From assembly GCA_018873245.2 (NCBI GenBank), contig JAEMBT020000009.1:16611794-16675793 (forward strand): DNA of 64,000 nucleotides, read 5' to 3'. The position numbers and the translations under genes are program-made. The notes beneath the pieces are model-generated. The model saw only the letters and a program-made list of their open reading frames with translations. It was not told the DNA's origin and searched no databases. This stretch comes from Archegozetes longisetosus (lineage: Eukaryota > Arthropoda > Arachnida > Sarcoptiformes > Trhypochthoniidae). Below, one piece after another: positions 35,721 through 50,100 of the stretch (its first letter is position 1; each line of letters starts with the position of its first letter).

Positions 35721-38433
35721 TTGTTAATCTTCATCTTGAAAAATGAGTCTTAAGTAAGAGAATTTGGAAATGGGATAAATTTAGAATTTAATTTATTCCT
35801 AATGATTCTCTAAATCTTTTTAGATATTGATTTGAACATAATTAGCTCATAGTATTTGTCGAGACGTAACATATAGAATGAGAAATCAACAATAGAGAAA
35901 CTAATATTTAATAGCATGTGACTCGATAGGTCTGAATAATGAAATAACAAATAAGACTATTAAAAGAATGAAGAATAGTGTTGATGCTTATCTGTGAGAA
36001 GGAAAGGTCCAATAAATAATTCTCATAAGAGGCTCATAACAAAAAGCTCATAACAATATATTATATAGAATGATGTTTATTACCTTTCTGTATGGTGAAG
36101 GTTACGTAACAACTAGACTTTGATAATTTCTATTCAATTTTCACTATTCTTTTGCTCTGAACTTATCCTGAAACTAGTTGAACATAAAATTTAAACTTTT
36201 GACTAAATTAAATTTAGTTTCATAATTACTTCAATCAATCATAAAACGGATCAAATATAGAAGAAGTTATGATAAAATTTGAATCCATTAGATGAGAAGA
36301 ATTAAAATTTGATTGACAGCTAAAAGTAATCTAATTGAAACTAATTTTTGTGATAAAATGTATTATGTGTTAAATATTTTCATTAAAGGTTATTTGAGAA
36401 ATTTATTAAAAAGTTCTTTCTTAAGGATTATAACTTCTGTGAAGAGTTAATCTTTTAAGAAAACAGGTCTGAAGAAAAGTTAATTTCAATATCAATTTAA
36501 TAACTCTATTGATAGAGAAGATGAGCTAGCTTAGAATGAATGCATCAATTGATTGATGTGTTTTCAAAAATGATTAACACCAGAAAATTAATTTAATTTT
36601 TAATTTTGATAATGCACTAGTTCTTTATTATATGCAAATATATTGTCAATATTTTGATTTATTAGTTTAATGTTTATATAAGAGAGGACCTTCAAATTTA
36701 ATAATTAGATTTTTGGTTTATTTTTGTAGTTTATGTTTAGGATAACGTTTTGATGCATTCAAATATTTCACATTAAATTGTATAGAAAATATGAATGGTT
36801 ACTATTGTATATGAATTGTATTCTAGTGAGATAATTAAAGTGTTAGTTCATGCCTTTTGGAAAGCTTTCTATATTTATGACTTATAGGAAAGTTTAAGAT
36901 GAGCGTATTTCAATCTACTTATTACAAACGGTTATCAATGTTTATTTACGTCAAATGATTTGAATAATCTATTCGAAAGTAAACTAAATCAATAAGTAAT
37001 TGAAAAATAGATTATTTTGATTATAATAAAACTAATTATTAAAAATGAATTCTTGTCAAGATATCTGTTATGAGTAAAAGATTTTGTAATTGTTTAAGCT
37101 TTGTATAAATAACTTTCACTCAACTTTTCGAAAGGTAACATTTTATTAATGAATCACTAATTTAAGAAATATTACGTGATAAGTACTCTGAGCGATAAAT
37201 CTCTGATCATATAAATAATGATTCTACTAATTGACATGAGGAAAAACTTCATAGAGAACCAAGGTGATTCATGGACAAACACTTAAAAGCTCATTACATG
37301 TAGTAGTAGAAGTAGTGTTGGTAACAATGTCAACTATAATCAATATGTTAAGTTGTAGTAAATGTATCTATTTATATTGTAGTAACTTAATTCATCTGTT
37401 TGTTTGACTGATACTTGAAAGTTCGATCTGTGGTCATCGCACAGACGAACAAGTAGTATATTAGAGTCAGGATTACCAAAAGTGGTCACTTCTAATTAAA
37501 ATCTTAAACTGGTCATGGATTGGTAGGTCTAAATACTAAAATAAAGTTCAAAGGAAACCGATAAGAAAACTACCTTATTAACCTACTGAACAGGAGATAA
37601 GACTATAATAATAAATTGAGTTTCCAGCTCATTATTTTGATTCCATTAGGTTTTAGGTCGAAATTAATAACCAGAAGTGTAACATGTGCAAGCCAATTTT
37701 ATTGAATCTAGTATTCCTTATATTCTTTTTAACCGATTCAGTCTATTTCTACCAAAGATAACTAAAGTTTCTAAAATTAGAATAACTAATCAGGAAGTAG
37801 AAACTAAAAATGCTCGACAATTTAGAGACATTTAAAAGCCTTTTTAAAGAATAGAGAATCTTCTTATAATCTATTAGAATTTGATATTGAATTAAGTTTT
37901 TTATTAGGATTTAATTATAAAAGTAACTGACAGATAGAATATGAATACCAGTTTCAGTATATTCTATGCATAATAATTTTAAGCTATAATACGTCATGTA
38001 AAGAATATTTCATGAGATCCTAATATTGATTAGAAAAGAAAGTTTTATTCTTATAGTGAATGAAAGTTATTGAGATAATAAGTTAAATGAAGACATATCT
38101 TGAAGGGAAAATTGTGATGGACTCAAGTGTTCACAGAATTGTACTCAAGTGCTCATAGAATAGGTGAAAAGTTTATAATGTTTCGATCGATTCATATTTG
38201 TTAGATGTAAACAAGAATAGGAAAAGAAATTCATTTAATACGTGAGCAGATAAAGCAAATAAAAATTGATATCCGATTCTTTCGCTAAATTTATTTCTAA
38301 TGGTCTTCAGATGACTTTAATGTAAACGATATAATTAGGAATAAAGTCTTGACTTGTATTACAAATCAAAATGATTAAATTAAACTGTTAGACGATTAGT
38401 GAAATGAAAAGACATGAAAAGTACAATATTATA

Positions 38434-38999
38434 CAGGGTAAGAAAAAATGGTTTTCTCGCGGTTTAGAGCAAAAACTTTTATAGTTACAGCAAAATCGGT
38501 TGGATATTCTGATTTTACGTTAAAAATACATTAAAAAAAGTTTATGTTTAAAAACTTAAACGTGTAACATTGTTAACGAATGATATTCTGTTAGTAAACC
38601 AAAAATTTTAATACAATCTGTTTTAATCGCTTTTTCATACTATTTTCATTGATATCATTTGAAAAAATGTTGACAATTAATGGCTGGATTAATTAATGGT
38701 TCGGATGAGCAAAGATTCATCGATAGAATCAAATGCATAGCTTTTTGAGAGGCGAGAGAAAGCGGGGCTCAATTTATAACTCGAAAATGGATTGCAAACA
38801 AATTAAAAAGAAGTGAGCGATGGGTGACAGACAATTGGAATAAAAGTTAAAAAGAATTTTATTCAAATTTTCATACTGACTTTTAAAATAAACTCTTTTA
38901 AATGTATTTTTTAACGAAAAATCAGAGTATCCAACCTATTTTGCTCTAACTATAATAGTTTTTGTTCTACGCTACGGGAAAATTACTTTTCTCACCCTG
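38434..38999 (+). mobile_element. Tc1/mariner-type element, internally deleted, with ~100-base terminal inverted repeats
   Basis: A 566-base element flanked by TA (38432-38433 and 39000-39001). The left end starts CAGGGTAAGAAAAAATGG; the right end, read inward on the minus strand, starts CAGGGTGAGAAAAGTAATTT. The two ends remain alignable for about 110 bases at roughly four-fifths identity (for example ggttggata.tctgatttt, cgttaaaaatacatt). Inside, a frame from 38680 to 38850 carries one in-frame stop and resembles the N-terminal DNA-binding half of a transposase: EARESGAQFITRKWIANKLK then SERWVTDNW, a helix-turn-helix-like segment. The catalytic DDE/D part is absent, so the copy is non-autonomous. 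Confidence 0.85.
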
Positions 39000-40877
39000 T
39001 ACATAATATTTTTATATAAACAAGTGAAGTAGCATATGGAGCATGATTTTGAAGACTTAGCAAATAAGGCTTGTAAGACCAATAAAGTCATTTCTATACT
39101 TTTGCACTCATAAGTATTCACCTTTTTTTCATACCAACTTTCAATACATTAGATATGGCCTAATCTTGTCGAATCACTCTAACATTTTCAGAGATTTTAA
39201 AGCGATAGGAAACCTAATGACTGTCTATTAACAATGAGAGTTCAACAAAATAGTTAAAAAAAATAGTTGATTGGTATGATTATGAAACAAACCATAATAA
39301 GAGACCTTGAATTCTATTATCGAGACTCGATCAGAGTATTGACAAAGTGATTTATTGTTTCGAAACGTCTTCCAGTGCATTATTCATGTTTCAATACATA
39401 TATTTATCTTATTTAAAAATAAATCATGTATTAAAAGTCAATATTTGATAATAAAATTCAAGGTTTGATTTTAGGACTTGTTCCATAATAATATTAATCA
39501 ACCATATTTTCAACTATTTTACCTTTCTCAGTTAATAATAATTTATTATTCTTTAAGTAAATAAAAATCTTTTTCTACTTCATTATTTAGAAATCCTATG
39601 ATAGATTTGAAGTGAAAACAGTTAAGATAGATCTTTAAAATGTTTGACACAGAAAAATTAAACATATTAGTTTAGCAAAACCTTTTTTATACGAAGAGAA
39701 CAGGAAAAGTCAAGTAATTAGTAAACTAAATGTCGTTGTTGAGAGAAACAAATAGATCTTAACATATACGTGACTTCTTTTATTGAACAAATCTAATTAG
39801 ACTTAACATTGAAAGTACTGTTATTTAAGTAGAATAGTATTGTATAATCAATTTTATGTGATTAAGCTTGCTTGAAAATCATTTATTATTTCAAAGTTAA
39901 TTAAATTCATTTATATCTGAATATCTGTTCTTATATCATCTCATATCACACTTAAGTCCAAAAACAATTAAAAGTAATAAAAGAATTGAGAAATAAATTT
40001 TTCAGAAGCTGACAATCTCTATTTGTCTTTATAACAAACAAGATCAGATGTGGGCAAGGACGAGTGGGAGCAAGTAGAATATTATAATATACTAAGTTGA
40101 GTTTCTTATAGTTATATAAACTACACTTTAGTTGACATTTGAACAAACTATTTGATGATAAAACAATAGAGAATGAAACAAAGGATAATAATATGTGTAG
40201 GATGTTGCTTCAGGTCCGTTTTAAAATCTGCATTGAAATTATTATGGATTTTGTATAGGAAGAGGTGTTGAAATCCTATCATTTGCATTAGCTTCCTATT
40301 CATAGAATTTGAAATAACTCTTAATGTTTAATCTTCCCTCTAACAAATTCTGAATTTGAACTTTGTTTAATTTTCAGTTTTTTTCCAAATATTTGTTCTA
40401 TACAAAAGGCTGAAAAGGGTTAGTTTATACAGTAGAGGAATCCGGAATTTTTTTATGCTTTAGACTACAAATTTTTTGAGCTAAACTTAACTTCTTTATG
40501 ACAGCTTTACAAGCATAGTCTCAGACTAATAACTATTTAAGTAATGCATAAAACATTTTCTGGTTTCTTTTCAAAAAGTGATTGATTTGCTCAACAAAGT
40601 TGCGAAATCTCAATAAATTCTATGAATCTATGAATATATGATTCTGTGATTCATAAACTATTAAATGGCATTAAATGTTTTTATGCTTTGATTATTTCAG
40701 TAAATAATCCATAGCTCTGTGTCTAAAGTTTGATGAATTATTCCAATTAAAGAATCAAATGAAAATTTATAAAATTTTCCAAATTATTTGAATTCCTCTA
40801 TGATGTTTCCCCGCAAAATTCTCAATACATTGCAAGACATGAGCAAAGAACCAAATTATTTTCTTTGCGCATTCTCC

Positions 40878-40880
<3 letters not shown>

Positions 40881-40939
<59 letters not shown>
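40881..40939. repeat. (CT)n microsatellite
   Basis: About 29 CT dinucleotides without interruption. Confidence 0.98.
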
Positions 40940-40941
<2 letters not shown>

Positions 40942-43900
40942 GAAGTTTTTCTTATTTAGAGCTTATACTTGAAAATATTCTTACCGATCAGTCTTTCAAA
41001 GTTTGATCAAAGAGACAAAACAGGAAGAAATAAGATGATTGCTGAATGATGATTACTGAGACAGTTGTTTTTCTAATTTGTGATAGTAAAACCTTTTGGT
41101 AATGTTTTGCTGAAAGAGAATTGTATTTACTCAACTTTTGTCAATATTAACTTCAGTAAATTGAAAACTTGTTATTTTGTACTTGATAATATATTTTTAT
41201 ATTTGATTTTCGAAATTTAATTTCAAACTAATTTTGATTCCAATACTATTTGAATAACTGATCCGTATATAGTGAAAAAATTTGAGAACATCACAGAACA
41301 GATACTTGCAATAGAATACATCGACTTGAAGGTAAGTTTTGTATTTATATCGCCCACAACTTATTCTTTCACTATATCAATATTGGTTGTAAGCATAATA
41401 AAATATCTTAATATTTCATTATTATATAATAGAATATATATTAACTATTTGTATAATTCATAATCTCTAGTTGTTACTCGAGAATCTCTATATCAACAGT
41501 TATGACCTAAAATTTTTAGAAACTTCAAGATTTAATAGAATATTCTTTGAAAATAATATTCAATTCTTGTACTTATTTGTAAATTATACAAAAAAGCTGT
41601 GAAAGTCAAATTACATTGAGCTGAATAATTGAGAATGATTTAAGTTTTAAATTTTCGAATATGAATTTCAAAGCTCGGAGATTTTCAAAAAAACTAAGTA
41701 GAGTTCATTATGGATACAGCGAATCCTTGCTTAAGGTGAATATTTTGTTTTTTACAGAATAGTGATCCTAAAGAATCCATATGAAAATAGTTAGTCTAAC
41801 AGCTTAGTAAAAACTCGGCTATTTCCAATGCTTTCATATGCACAAACAGTACAAATAGAACTCAATTTCAGTGAATTACTCTGAAAAATTTTTAAGTGTA
41901 GGCGTTTTGTAAAGCTATGGTGAGAATAAAAGATTAAATTTTCTCCTATTCTTGCTCGACAGATATGGCTCAAACTTAGTAATGATAATGTGAAACTTTA
42001 CCATTTATCCTAGTTCTGCATGAATCTATTAAAGATTTTCCCAATAAATTTTAAATTTATTAGTTTGAGACTTGGATATTCAATTATTTAGCCCAATTGT
42101 GTTAATTTGGTCTTTTATATGGCTTGAATAGTATATAACTCACGGCTAATAGCCCATAATATGTATAGTAACATTGTGAATTATGAACTATCTGTGATAT
42201 TATGGTGAATCCCAGTAATAGTTAATAATTTAGATTGCACTAATCAGTTCGCTATATCCAAGATAGTCTGTATGATTGATAATTTACAAGATAATTTAGT
42301 ACAGTTGAGTATCATTAAAAATATTGCTTAGGAAAAACATCATTTCAACATTTCAAGCATTATTTATTCAGATTTTGAGAGATAAGACTCTTGAGATTCA
42401 ATTGAGTATTTCAGTTGGGAGCTCGAAAGTGGAAACTTCAGAAATAAAGATCATACACACGAACAAATTGCAACTATATCTTCATAGAATGGAGCCCTAT
42501 ATTTAATATTTTGCGAAAAACATTGACAGAGTCGTGCTCAATAAACTTAAAAAATCCATTTTCATATTCCGTGTATATATGACTTTTGATGGAAAACATT
42601 TTACGTTTTATCTATAATATAAGTATTTATGTATCAAGTTTCCTGGTTTCGGTCAAGATAAATTTTCTTATTGTTGAACAAGCTATTTTAGCTGAAATTC
42701 TGTTTTCAAATTTCTGAACAATTGCAAATACGCAAAACTTGGCATGAAATCGAGACTAAGAGATAAGGATCTGTTAATTCAGTTAAAATTGAAGTTAGTG
42801 TTGAAGATCATTCTATCACGAGATCTGAATTTAAATTGAAAGTTCGACATAGAATACAAAACATATGGACTGTAACTTGAATTAGGTTTAGTTCAAACAT
42901 TAAGCAAGTTAGTATTTCTTTCTGAAAGAGATTATAAAATATTAAATTAAAGTTGCATTAATCTATTTGATTGCATGTCTAGTCAGACACTCTTGAGATC
43001 GATTCGAATCAATATAACGAAATAGACTAGAATTAAACCCAGGAGTAAAATCCGATTTGATATCTTGTATTTGTTGACTAATAAAATGGCAAGTAAATTA
43101 CTCATATTTATTGGGATCATTAAAGTAGTTTTGTGGTGAACTTTGTATCGTCTGAGCAAGATAATCTAATTTTCAAAACAACTTTAAAAGATCTAATAAA
43201 ACGTTGAAATTGTCAATAAAGATTTATTATATTATATTTATGATAGCTTTCAAAAGTTAGGTTGAGCTAGCTAATGATGTTTTGTGACTTAATGTAATTA
43301 GTGATTGAATGCAATTTTTATGAGTTAACTTCAAATCAAAAACTATTTATATAAAGTAATCATTCATTTATGAGAAAACATAAGATTAAGCATTCTATAT
43401 ATAGATATATACTTCAAATCAATTGCAAAGAATTTAGTTTAATCTAATTTGATGTTGCCATTTATTTAACATGATTAAATACAAGAGTGTCAAATTCTAT
43501 TACTAATGATCGATCAGGATGTAGAATAGTTAGAGTTAAGTGGATAGTATTTGCTTCTATAAACATTTAAAGAATGGTTAAAAGATATCGTCAATGGAGT
43601 ATTCAGTGTTAAGAGAGGTTCAGATTTAGTTTGAATAAATATTAAATTCTAACTGAGAAATCAAGCGTCTCGTTGGCCTAGTTTGTAACTTAACTAAGCC
43701 CTCTTAAGCTTGAAGATTCAATAAATTCATCACTTAATTAATTATAAAAATATTTAATTCGATGAGATTTTCACTTAATGAGCATTCTCAATATAGATGA
43801 AAAATGTTTGAACTTTTAACTGGACATAAGAATAAGTAGAAACTTAGAGTCTAAAAATTGAATTTGGAGCGACACGGACAACAACATGCTAAAATAATAC

Positions 43901-45662
43901 ATAATTATAATCGAATTCTCAAAATATTTTAGATCCAGAAGACTGACACACTAATTTGAATCACCATATACAATACTCTTAATAATATACTTTAATATAA
44001 ATATTTATACTATATATGAGGAACAGTATCAGAGATTAAGCATATTTATTTTCTCTTAGGCTAAATAAGTTTAACTAAAATTAGAAACAATAGCCTAGAA
44101 GTCAAAGTGCGCGCGTCGTAGTGCATATCATCGAGAGTCTGCTATAGAAATAACTACAAAAGTACTTCAAAACCTTTATTATGCTCCAGTCGTTTTTGTG
44201 ACAAATTTATGAATAATGATGTCAATAACTGAGAAGTTTATATGAATAAAACTTATCGATAAGATAGACAAAGTGATGTTTAGTTATAGTAAGATCGCTT
44301 GTATTGTTAGAATTATAATATTTAGTTTGTAGGAATAGTCTGCTTACTTAAGCAAAACATTCGTAAAATCACTTATGAGTGAATATAAAGATACGTAAAA
44401 TTAACTTATAAATGAATAAAGATGTAGAGTTATTAAGATTTTGTTAACTTATCTAGCTGCAAATCAAGATAACTGATATACTGTAAATTAAAGGAAATGT
44501 ATCATTCCCAATAGTTCTATAAAAGATATTATAGATAGAGAAGTAAACAATTATGAGAATCTGGCAGTTAAATCTAATAGACAAGTTTAAGTCAATGTGA
44601 AAACTTTTATATTATAAATGAATTACATTTGAATTAAATATTATGTGATTTAGAAACTTAAAAATGTAAAATACATTACTGTCTTACGAAACATTAAATG
44701 AATTAATAAATATGACATGTATTTAGAAAATTCATAAAAGCTTTCAAAACTGAAATGTAGTATAAGCCGTTATGATTTTAGTTGCAATCCTGAGCAATCT
44801 GACAATTTCAAGTAGTTTCTTAATCATACTTGAAAGTACTTTTAGATGACAACTTTTCATTCTAACCAGATAGAAAAGATGAGATTTCTATTCTTATTTC
44901 TACAGCAATTATTGGTCAACTTTTTAGATCAGAATGCTAACTTTCACCTTTTTTGGTATGACTGACAGTTATGTTTGGAGACTTAGATCATTTGATGGAC
45001 ATATTGGTCTACAAAATAAGTGATTTAACTAAAATTCAACTCAATTTGTCTAATAGAATTTATTATTTATATATAAGTTGATTTCAATTATATTTATGTA
45101 TTTATAGGATTTTGATCTATAGAAATATAAACTTTTAAAATCATGGAATCAATAGTCAGTTAATATGAATTAAAGATAAGAAATAGGAACTGAGTCAAAA
45201 CTTGAGTAAATATCATTAATAGTACTTATATTATATAGACTCTTATATTATTGAGATTAATTAAAAAGTGATAGAAGTATTGATGTATATGAACCATGAT
45301 TAATATACTATAAATGAAAGTAGTTATACTAACAAACAAACTGTCCAATATTGATTTCTATTAGCTATAAAACAGCAAACTATACTCATTTGATCGTTAA
45401 TATTACCTACAATTAGTGTTTTCTTTCATATAAGCTTCAATCAATTTCTAATCAGATGTTTGTAGCTGAAAGATTGACGTCAATTAGTTGTTAGACATGA
45501 GTAACGTATGTCTTCAATATAAACATATTTGTTAATATATTTCTTTTGTGTAAAACTGTATTTGTCTGAATCTATGTCAAGTTTGATGTGCAAATCTACT
45601 AGTTGTTGGCTTTAGAAAACAAGAAGGTTTATGAAATATAAAAGATAGAGTTTAACTGAAAA

Positions 45663-45712
45663 CTCAATATACTCAATATTCAATATTCAGTATTGAGTAT
45701 TGAGTAGTGAAT
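45663..45712. repeat. Palindromic simple repeat (actcaatatt / aatattgagt)
   Basis: Short direct units of actcaatat and attcaatat pass into their reverse complement attgagtattgagt, giving a hairpin-capable tract. Confidence 0.75.
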
Positions 45713-47137
45713 GTGGTTTGTTTTGAGTGAAAGCCAAAGTCAAATCTTGTTTATGACTGAATCAAAGAAACATTTTCTAACAAATTTCAAACATATTTTC
45801 AATGTGTTAGAATTGTTAATACGAATCAATTGTTAAATGCATTAGTTAGTAATTACTATATGGAAAATATTTCTATACAATAAATGAGTTTACTAATCAA
45901 TCCAATAGATATCTGTTATTTAGTTAATTTAGTATTGAGTGAAATGTCAAAATGTATAGTATATTTCAAAACTATTAGCAATCACATTAATAGGATTTAT
46001 TAATTACTCACTATAGCAATTAATCAAGCTGCAATTAATCAAGTTGCAAGTATTCATGATTGTACTATTACTCTATTATCAACTTATATAACTCAGTTTG
46101 ACTAATTCTAATTCATTATGTATAAGATGATTTTGTTTTATATTATTGTAGTATGCTCTATTTCTTCAAGCTTTTCCCACTATTTGAGAGTATCTTTGAA
46201 AATTAAGCAATTATTTTCTTATTTTTAACAGTTTTCTTTGCGATCGTATAAATAAGATTACCATACGATTTCACAGATCTGCTATTTCTTCATCATAATG
46301 TCATATATTTTGACTCTACTCAAAACGTGATATAGTTTTCTCTGAGAGATATTCTATGTTATTATCAATTGATTTACTTTAGAAAATAGGAAATCATACA
46401 AATTTTAAAGACAACTTTAACCAATGGATTTGATCACAGTACTAAGATTGAAATTAAAGAGGCATTAGAAAAGCGTGCTTAATAAAAGAATAATGCTTAT
46501 TACTATTTTAAGATAGTTACTTTCTAACTAACTTTTCCGACAACAAAACTAGAAAACTAATCAACTCACTAACTACAGTGCACGCTATCCAACTTAACAG
46601 TTAGTTTCATAAGACATAAATCTTCTTATCATTTGATATTACTTTTTGAGTCTTCATAACAATTTGATTACAAACTAATAAGTCATTAATGTTGTATATA
46701 ATGTATGTTTTTAGATTCTAATAAGTTTGTAATAATACAATATCTTAAGCTTACAGTAACATTTATTTTTGATGATGATTAACCTAAGACAAGCTCGATA
46801 TAAACAATTAGTTATTTCAACACTTATTTGAATATAGAATTAAAATACGCTTACTCTAAATAAAGCTTATATTTATCTATAATTTGATGACTTATTAGTT
46901 TATGATCCAAAAATGATGTCAAATAATAAGATTTATGTCTTATCAAGCTTACTGCTAGGTTCAATTGCATAGGCTTTGTTAGTGGGTACACTTTTTGACT
47001 TCTAAGCCCTTGTAAATCAATTATTTAATATAGATATAAGTTATAAACTGAGAAATCTATCATTCAATAAATTATTTTTAGTAACAAAGATCTGCTAATA
47101 GTCATATGTGTTCATGAATCTTATTAATGGATCAATT

Positions 47138-47151
47138 TTGCTCTTTTCCAG
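47138..47151 (+). promoter_or_regulatory. Splice acceptor just before the receptor start codon
   Basis: The sequence ttgctcttttccag is a strong pyrimidine tract plus AG, and the AG ends 10 bases before the ATG at 47162. It implies at least one upstream 5' untranslated exon that I could not locate. The receptor promoter is therefore not next to the start codon. Confidence 0.6.
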
Positions 47152-47161
47152 GTTATAAAAA

Positions 47162-50100
47162 ATGGATTCAAATTCAGTGAACATATCACTTATTCAACTA
47201 AATTTAAATTATTCGGACACCGATTTAGCGAATTTCAACTCAAATATAATTTTTGAAACTAACAAATCGACTGGTGCACTGATAAGTAATGAACAAATAT
47301 TTACTCTAATATTACCGTATAGTATAATATTCTTGTTGGCAATCATTGGTAACGCATTGGTTATCATAACATTGAGTGCAGACCGAAGAATGCGTTCGGT
47401 CACTAATATATTTCTTCTGAATTTGGCGGTCAGTGATATACTTCTTGGAGTATTCTGTATGCCATTCACTTTAGTTGGAGTATTACTTAAAGAATTTATA
47501 TTTGGTTCACTGATGTGCAGTTTGATCTCGTACCTACAAGGTTTGTATTAATTTATATCCACTCTTGCCTCATCCCTACGGGGTTTGTATTAACTTGTCT
47601 CTACTCTTATCTCAAGACCTTATTATATGAATTGAATAGACTGAAAAATTGGACACTTATAAAGACCACTAGAATATAGATGTATGTAGGTTGAGGGTTG
47701 AAAAAGTTCCTGAAGAGATTTAGATGTGAAGAGGAGTTTAGTTATTAAATAGATATGACAAATATGTTGAGAAAATTGGATTTAGTGGAATGGACTTGAT
47801 GTGATGGAATAGTACAGTATATGTAACTGTTATTAGCGTGGAGGCGTAGTAAATCGAGTGATACAGTTAGTTGCGCAATAGTTGTTTATGGGTTAAAGTA
47901 CAATTTAGAAAAGATTGAATTTGTTTCGATGCTAGATGGAAAGGTTTGGATTGTGGCTGAGTTATAAATAAACAATAATATATAGAAGTACTAACCAGGA
48001 TAAAGGAAATAAGAGTTAGTCTAATAAATGTATAAGATGTTTATCCGTAAAATATGTATAAGATACATAAGATAAGTGTAAAATTATTTACACTGAAATT
48101 GAAGTAGTTAAATTGTCATTTCGGATAGTGTATCAAAAAATAATTACTTCTCCATCCATAGTATTTGATTTCAAAAATCAATTATTAGTCTTGATTTCTT
48201 TCAATTAAACTACATGAAAACAGCTTAATCTTGTTAATAGTAATATCTCAACCATCCAAATGCTTTTCTGATTATTTCAAAGACTCCTTAGCAACTTTTC
48301 ATTATTGGAACAAAAGTTTTAATAAGAAATTCAAGTTTTCATAAGTTCGTTTCAAAACTACTAATAACAATGGTTTGTCAAAAACTTTAGATCTAAAAAA
48401 GTTTGAATTAAAGAAAGCTGGGCAATTTCATATAAAACTTCAAGTCATTATCAATATAAACTTATACTTTTCGTACTTATCTTATTAAAAGTCAATCAAA
48501 ATGGATTCAAATTATTGAGATTCAATTTTCAAAGCTTTAATGTGATGATAAAAAAATAGTTATCAGTAAAAGTCATACTTGAAATCTGTTGTACAAAGAA
48601 ATCTGAGTTTAAATTCTCTAACAATAGATATGAGACTTTAATATATAGTGAATCTGAAACATACTTTGAGCTCTATGATAGTTGTGATGTCTAACGTTAA
48701 TACATTTTAACATGTGATTCACTTCTCAAATGAACATGATACGTTTGTGCTTTTCTCAACTTATTCATCGATTAAGAAAACGTCTGTAAAAATGATTTTT
48801 CTAATTCAAATTCTTATCAAAACTTTTATCAAAACTTTTATCATCAAAAATATCAAAGTTTATAAAACTTATTTTGGTTCTTTGATTCTTAATACTTGTT
48901 CAGAGAATAATGTGGAGTAGAAGTGAAACTAGCATAAAAGAATTTATATTTGGTTAGCATTACAAAATTGAAATAATTATTAAATTTTTAATTCTGATTT
49001 TAGTTTAATTGTTCGTTCCGACAAAGTATAGCTTTTAAAGAGCAAACTTTTGAATAAATTATTCATGAGATAAGTCCCGAATATTACAAAACTTTAATAA
49101 ATTTTCCTTTTAGGCAATTCAATAAGACTAAAGCGGTTTCGTTATCTAAGTTCTCAAAAGCGTAGTTCTCATAACTGCTTCAAATAGTCGAAAATGAAAT
49201 ATAACCAACTTTAATAGTTATTTGTCATGGAGTTTCTATTAATAGAAAATCTAATTGATTTTGCGGAAAATATGATTGAGAATTTGGAAATCTTCTTTAA
49301 TTATAAGAATGCTTTAGTCATACAGAAATTTCAATTCGACTTAAGATCGATGTTGCAACCTCACTAATTTGATATATTTTAATTGGCTATATGAATACTC
49401 AAAAATAAATTTAGTATATCTTAAGAAAAGAGAGTCAAGAAAGAATCATTAACCCATAAGATTAATGTTTCGCATCCTATTAAACATATAAAAAATAAAA
49501 GATTAAAAACCTAAACATTAAATCTTGAATATTAACAGCTTGTTTACTATTACTTTGAGTATGCAGGAAAACAATGTACTTGGGTCTAGGTTTCAGCTAG
49601 TGTAACAAGGCATATAGTTTTTGACCTAACCTAACCTGCAGTCCTCGCTTTTGAGTAATAATCGAAAAAATCTAGGTTTTCAAAATTTCTGGATAAAATT
49701 GCTTATCAGCTAAAATACAATATAAAGGTATCTGTGTTGATAATAGACAACTTACTAAAATTAATGGGTGTGAAACCAATAGTATTATATAAAACCATTT
49801 TTCAAGCAAATGGTAGATACAAGACAATTAAGGTGCTTATTTAAAATATTTCTGTTAGGATATCTACTCCGATAATTAGAGTTCAGTTTGGATCTAGTAT
49901 GAGGTGGTCACCCTATTTCAGCTGGAACATACTTATTAGAGTATGACTAATTACTTTTAAAACATTGATATGTACAATAAGGAATTGCTAGCTCACAAAT
50001 CCCATGTTGACAATCTCACTCTTAGTTATCAAAAATAACCAAGATTATAGTAAATTTCAGTTAAGTTTATTGCGCAATATTAGACTCAATCGATCTATTT

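Larger units (their letters stand above)
23574..47138. other. 23.5 kb region without a recognised gene
   Basis: Mostly very AT-rich noncoding DNA. Supported contents: a GC-richer interrupted frame at 24110-24763, TTAGG arrays at 24905 and 31040, copies of two dispersed repeat families (25489 and 28200), a Tc1/mariner-type element at 38434-38999, a (CT)n run at 40881 and several minisatellites. A small minus-strand frame at 35475-35720 is the only other candidate coding segment. I see nothing in the long stretches 39-47 kb apart from simple repeats and a palindrome at 45663. Confidence 0.55.
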
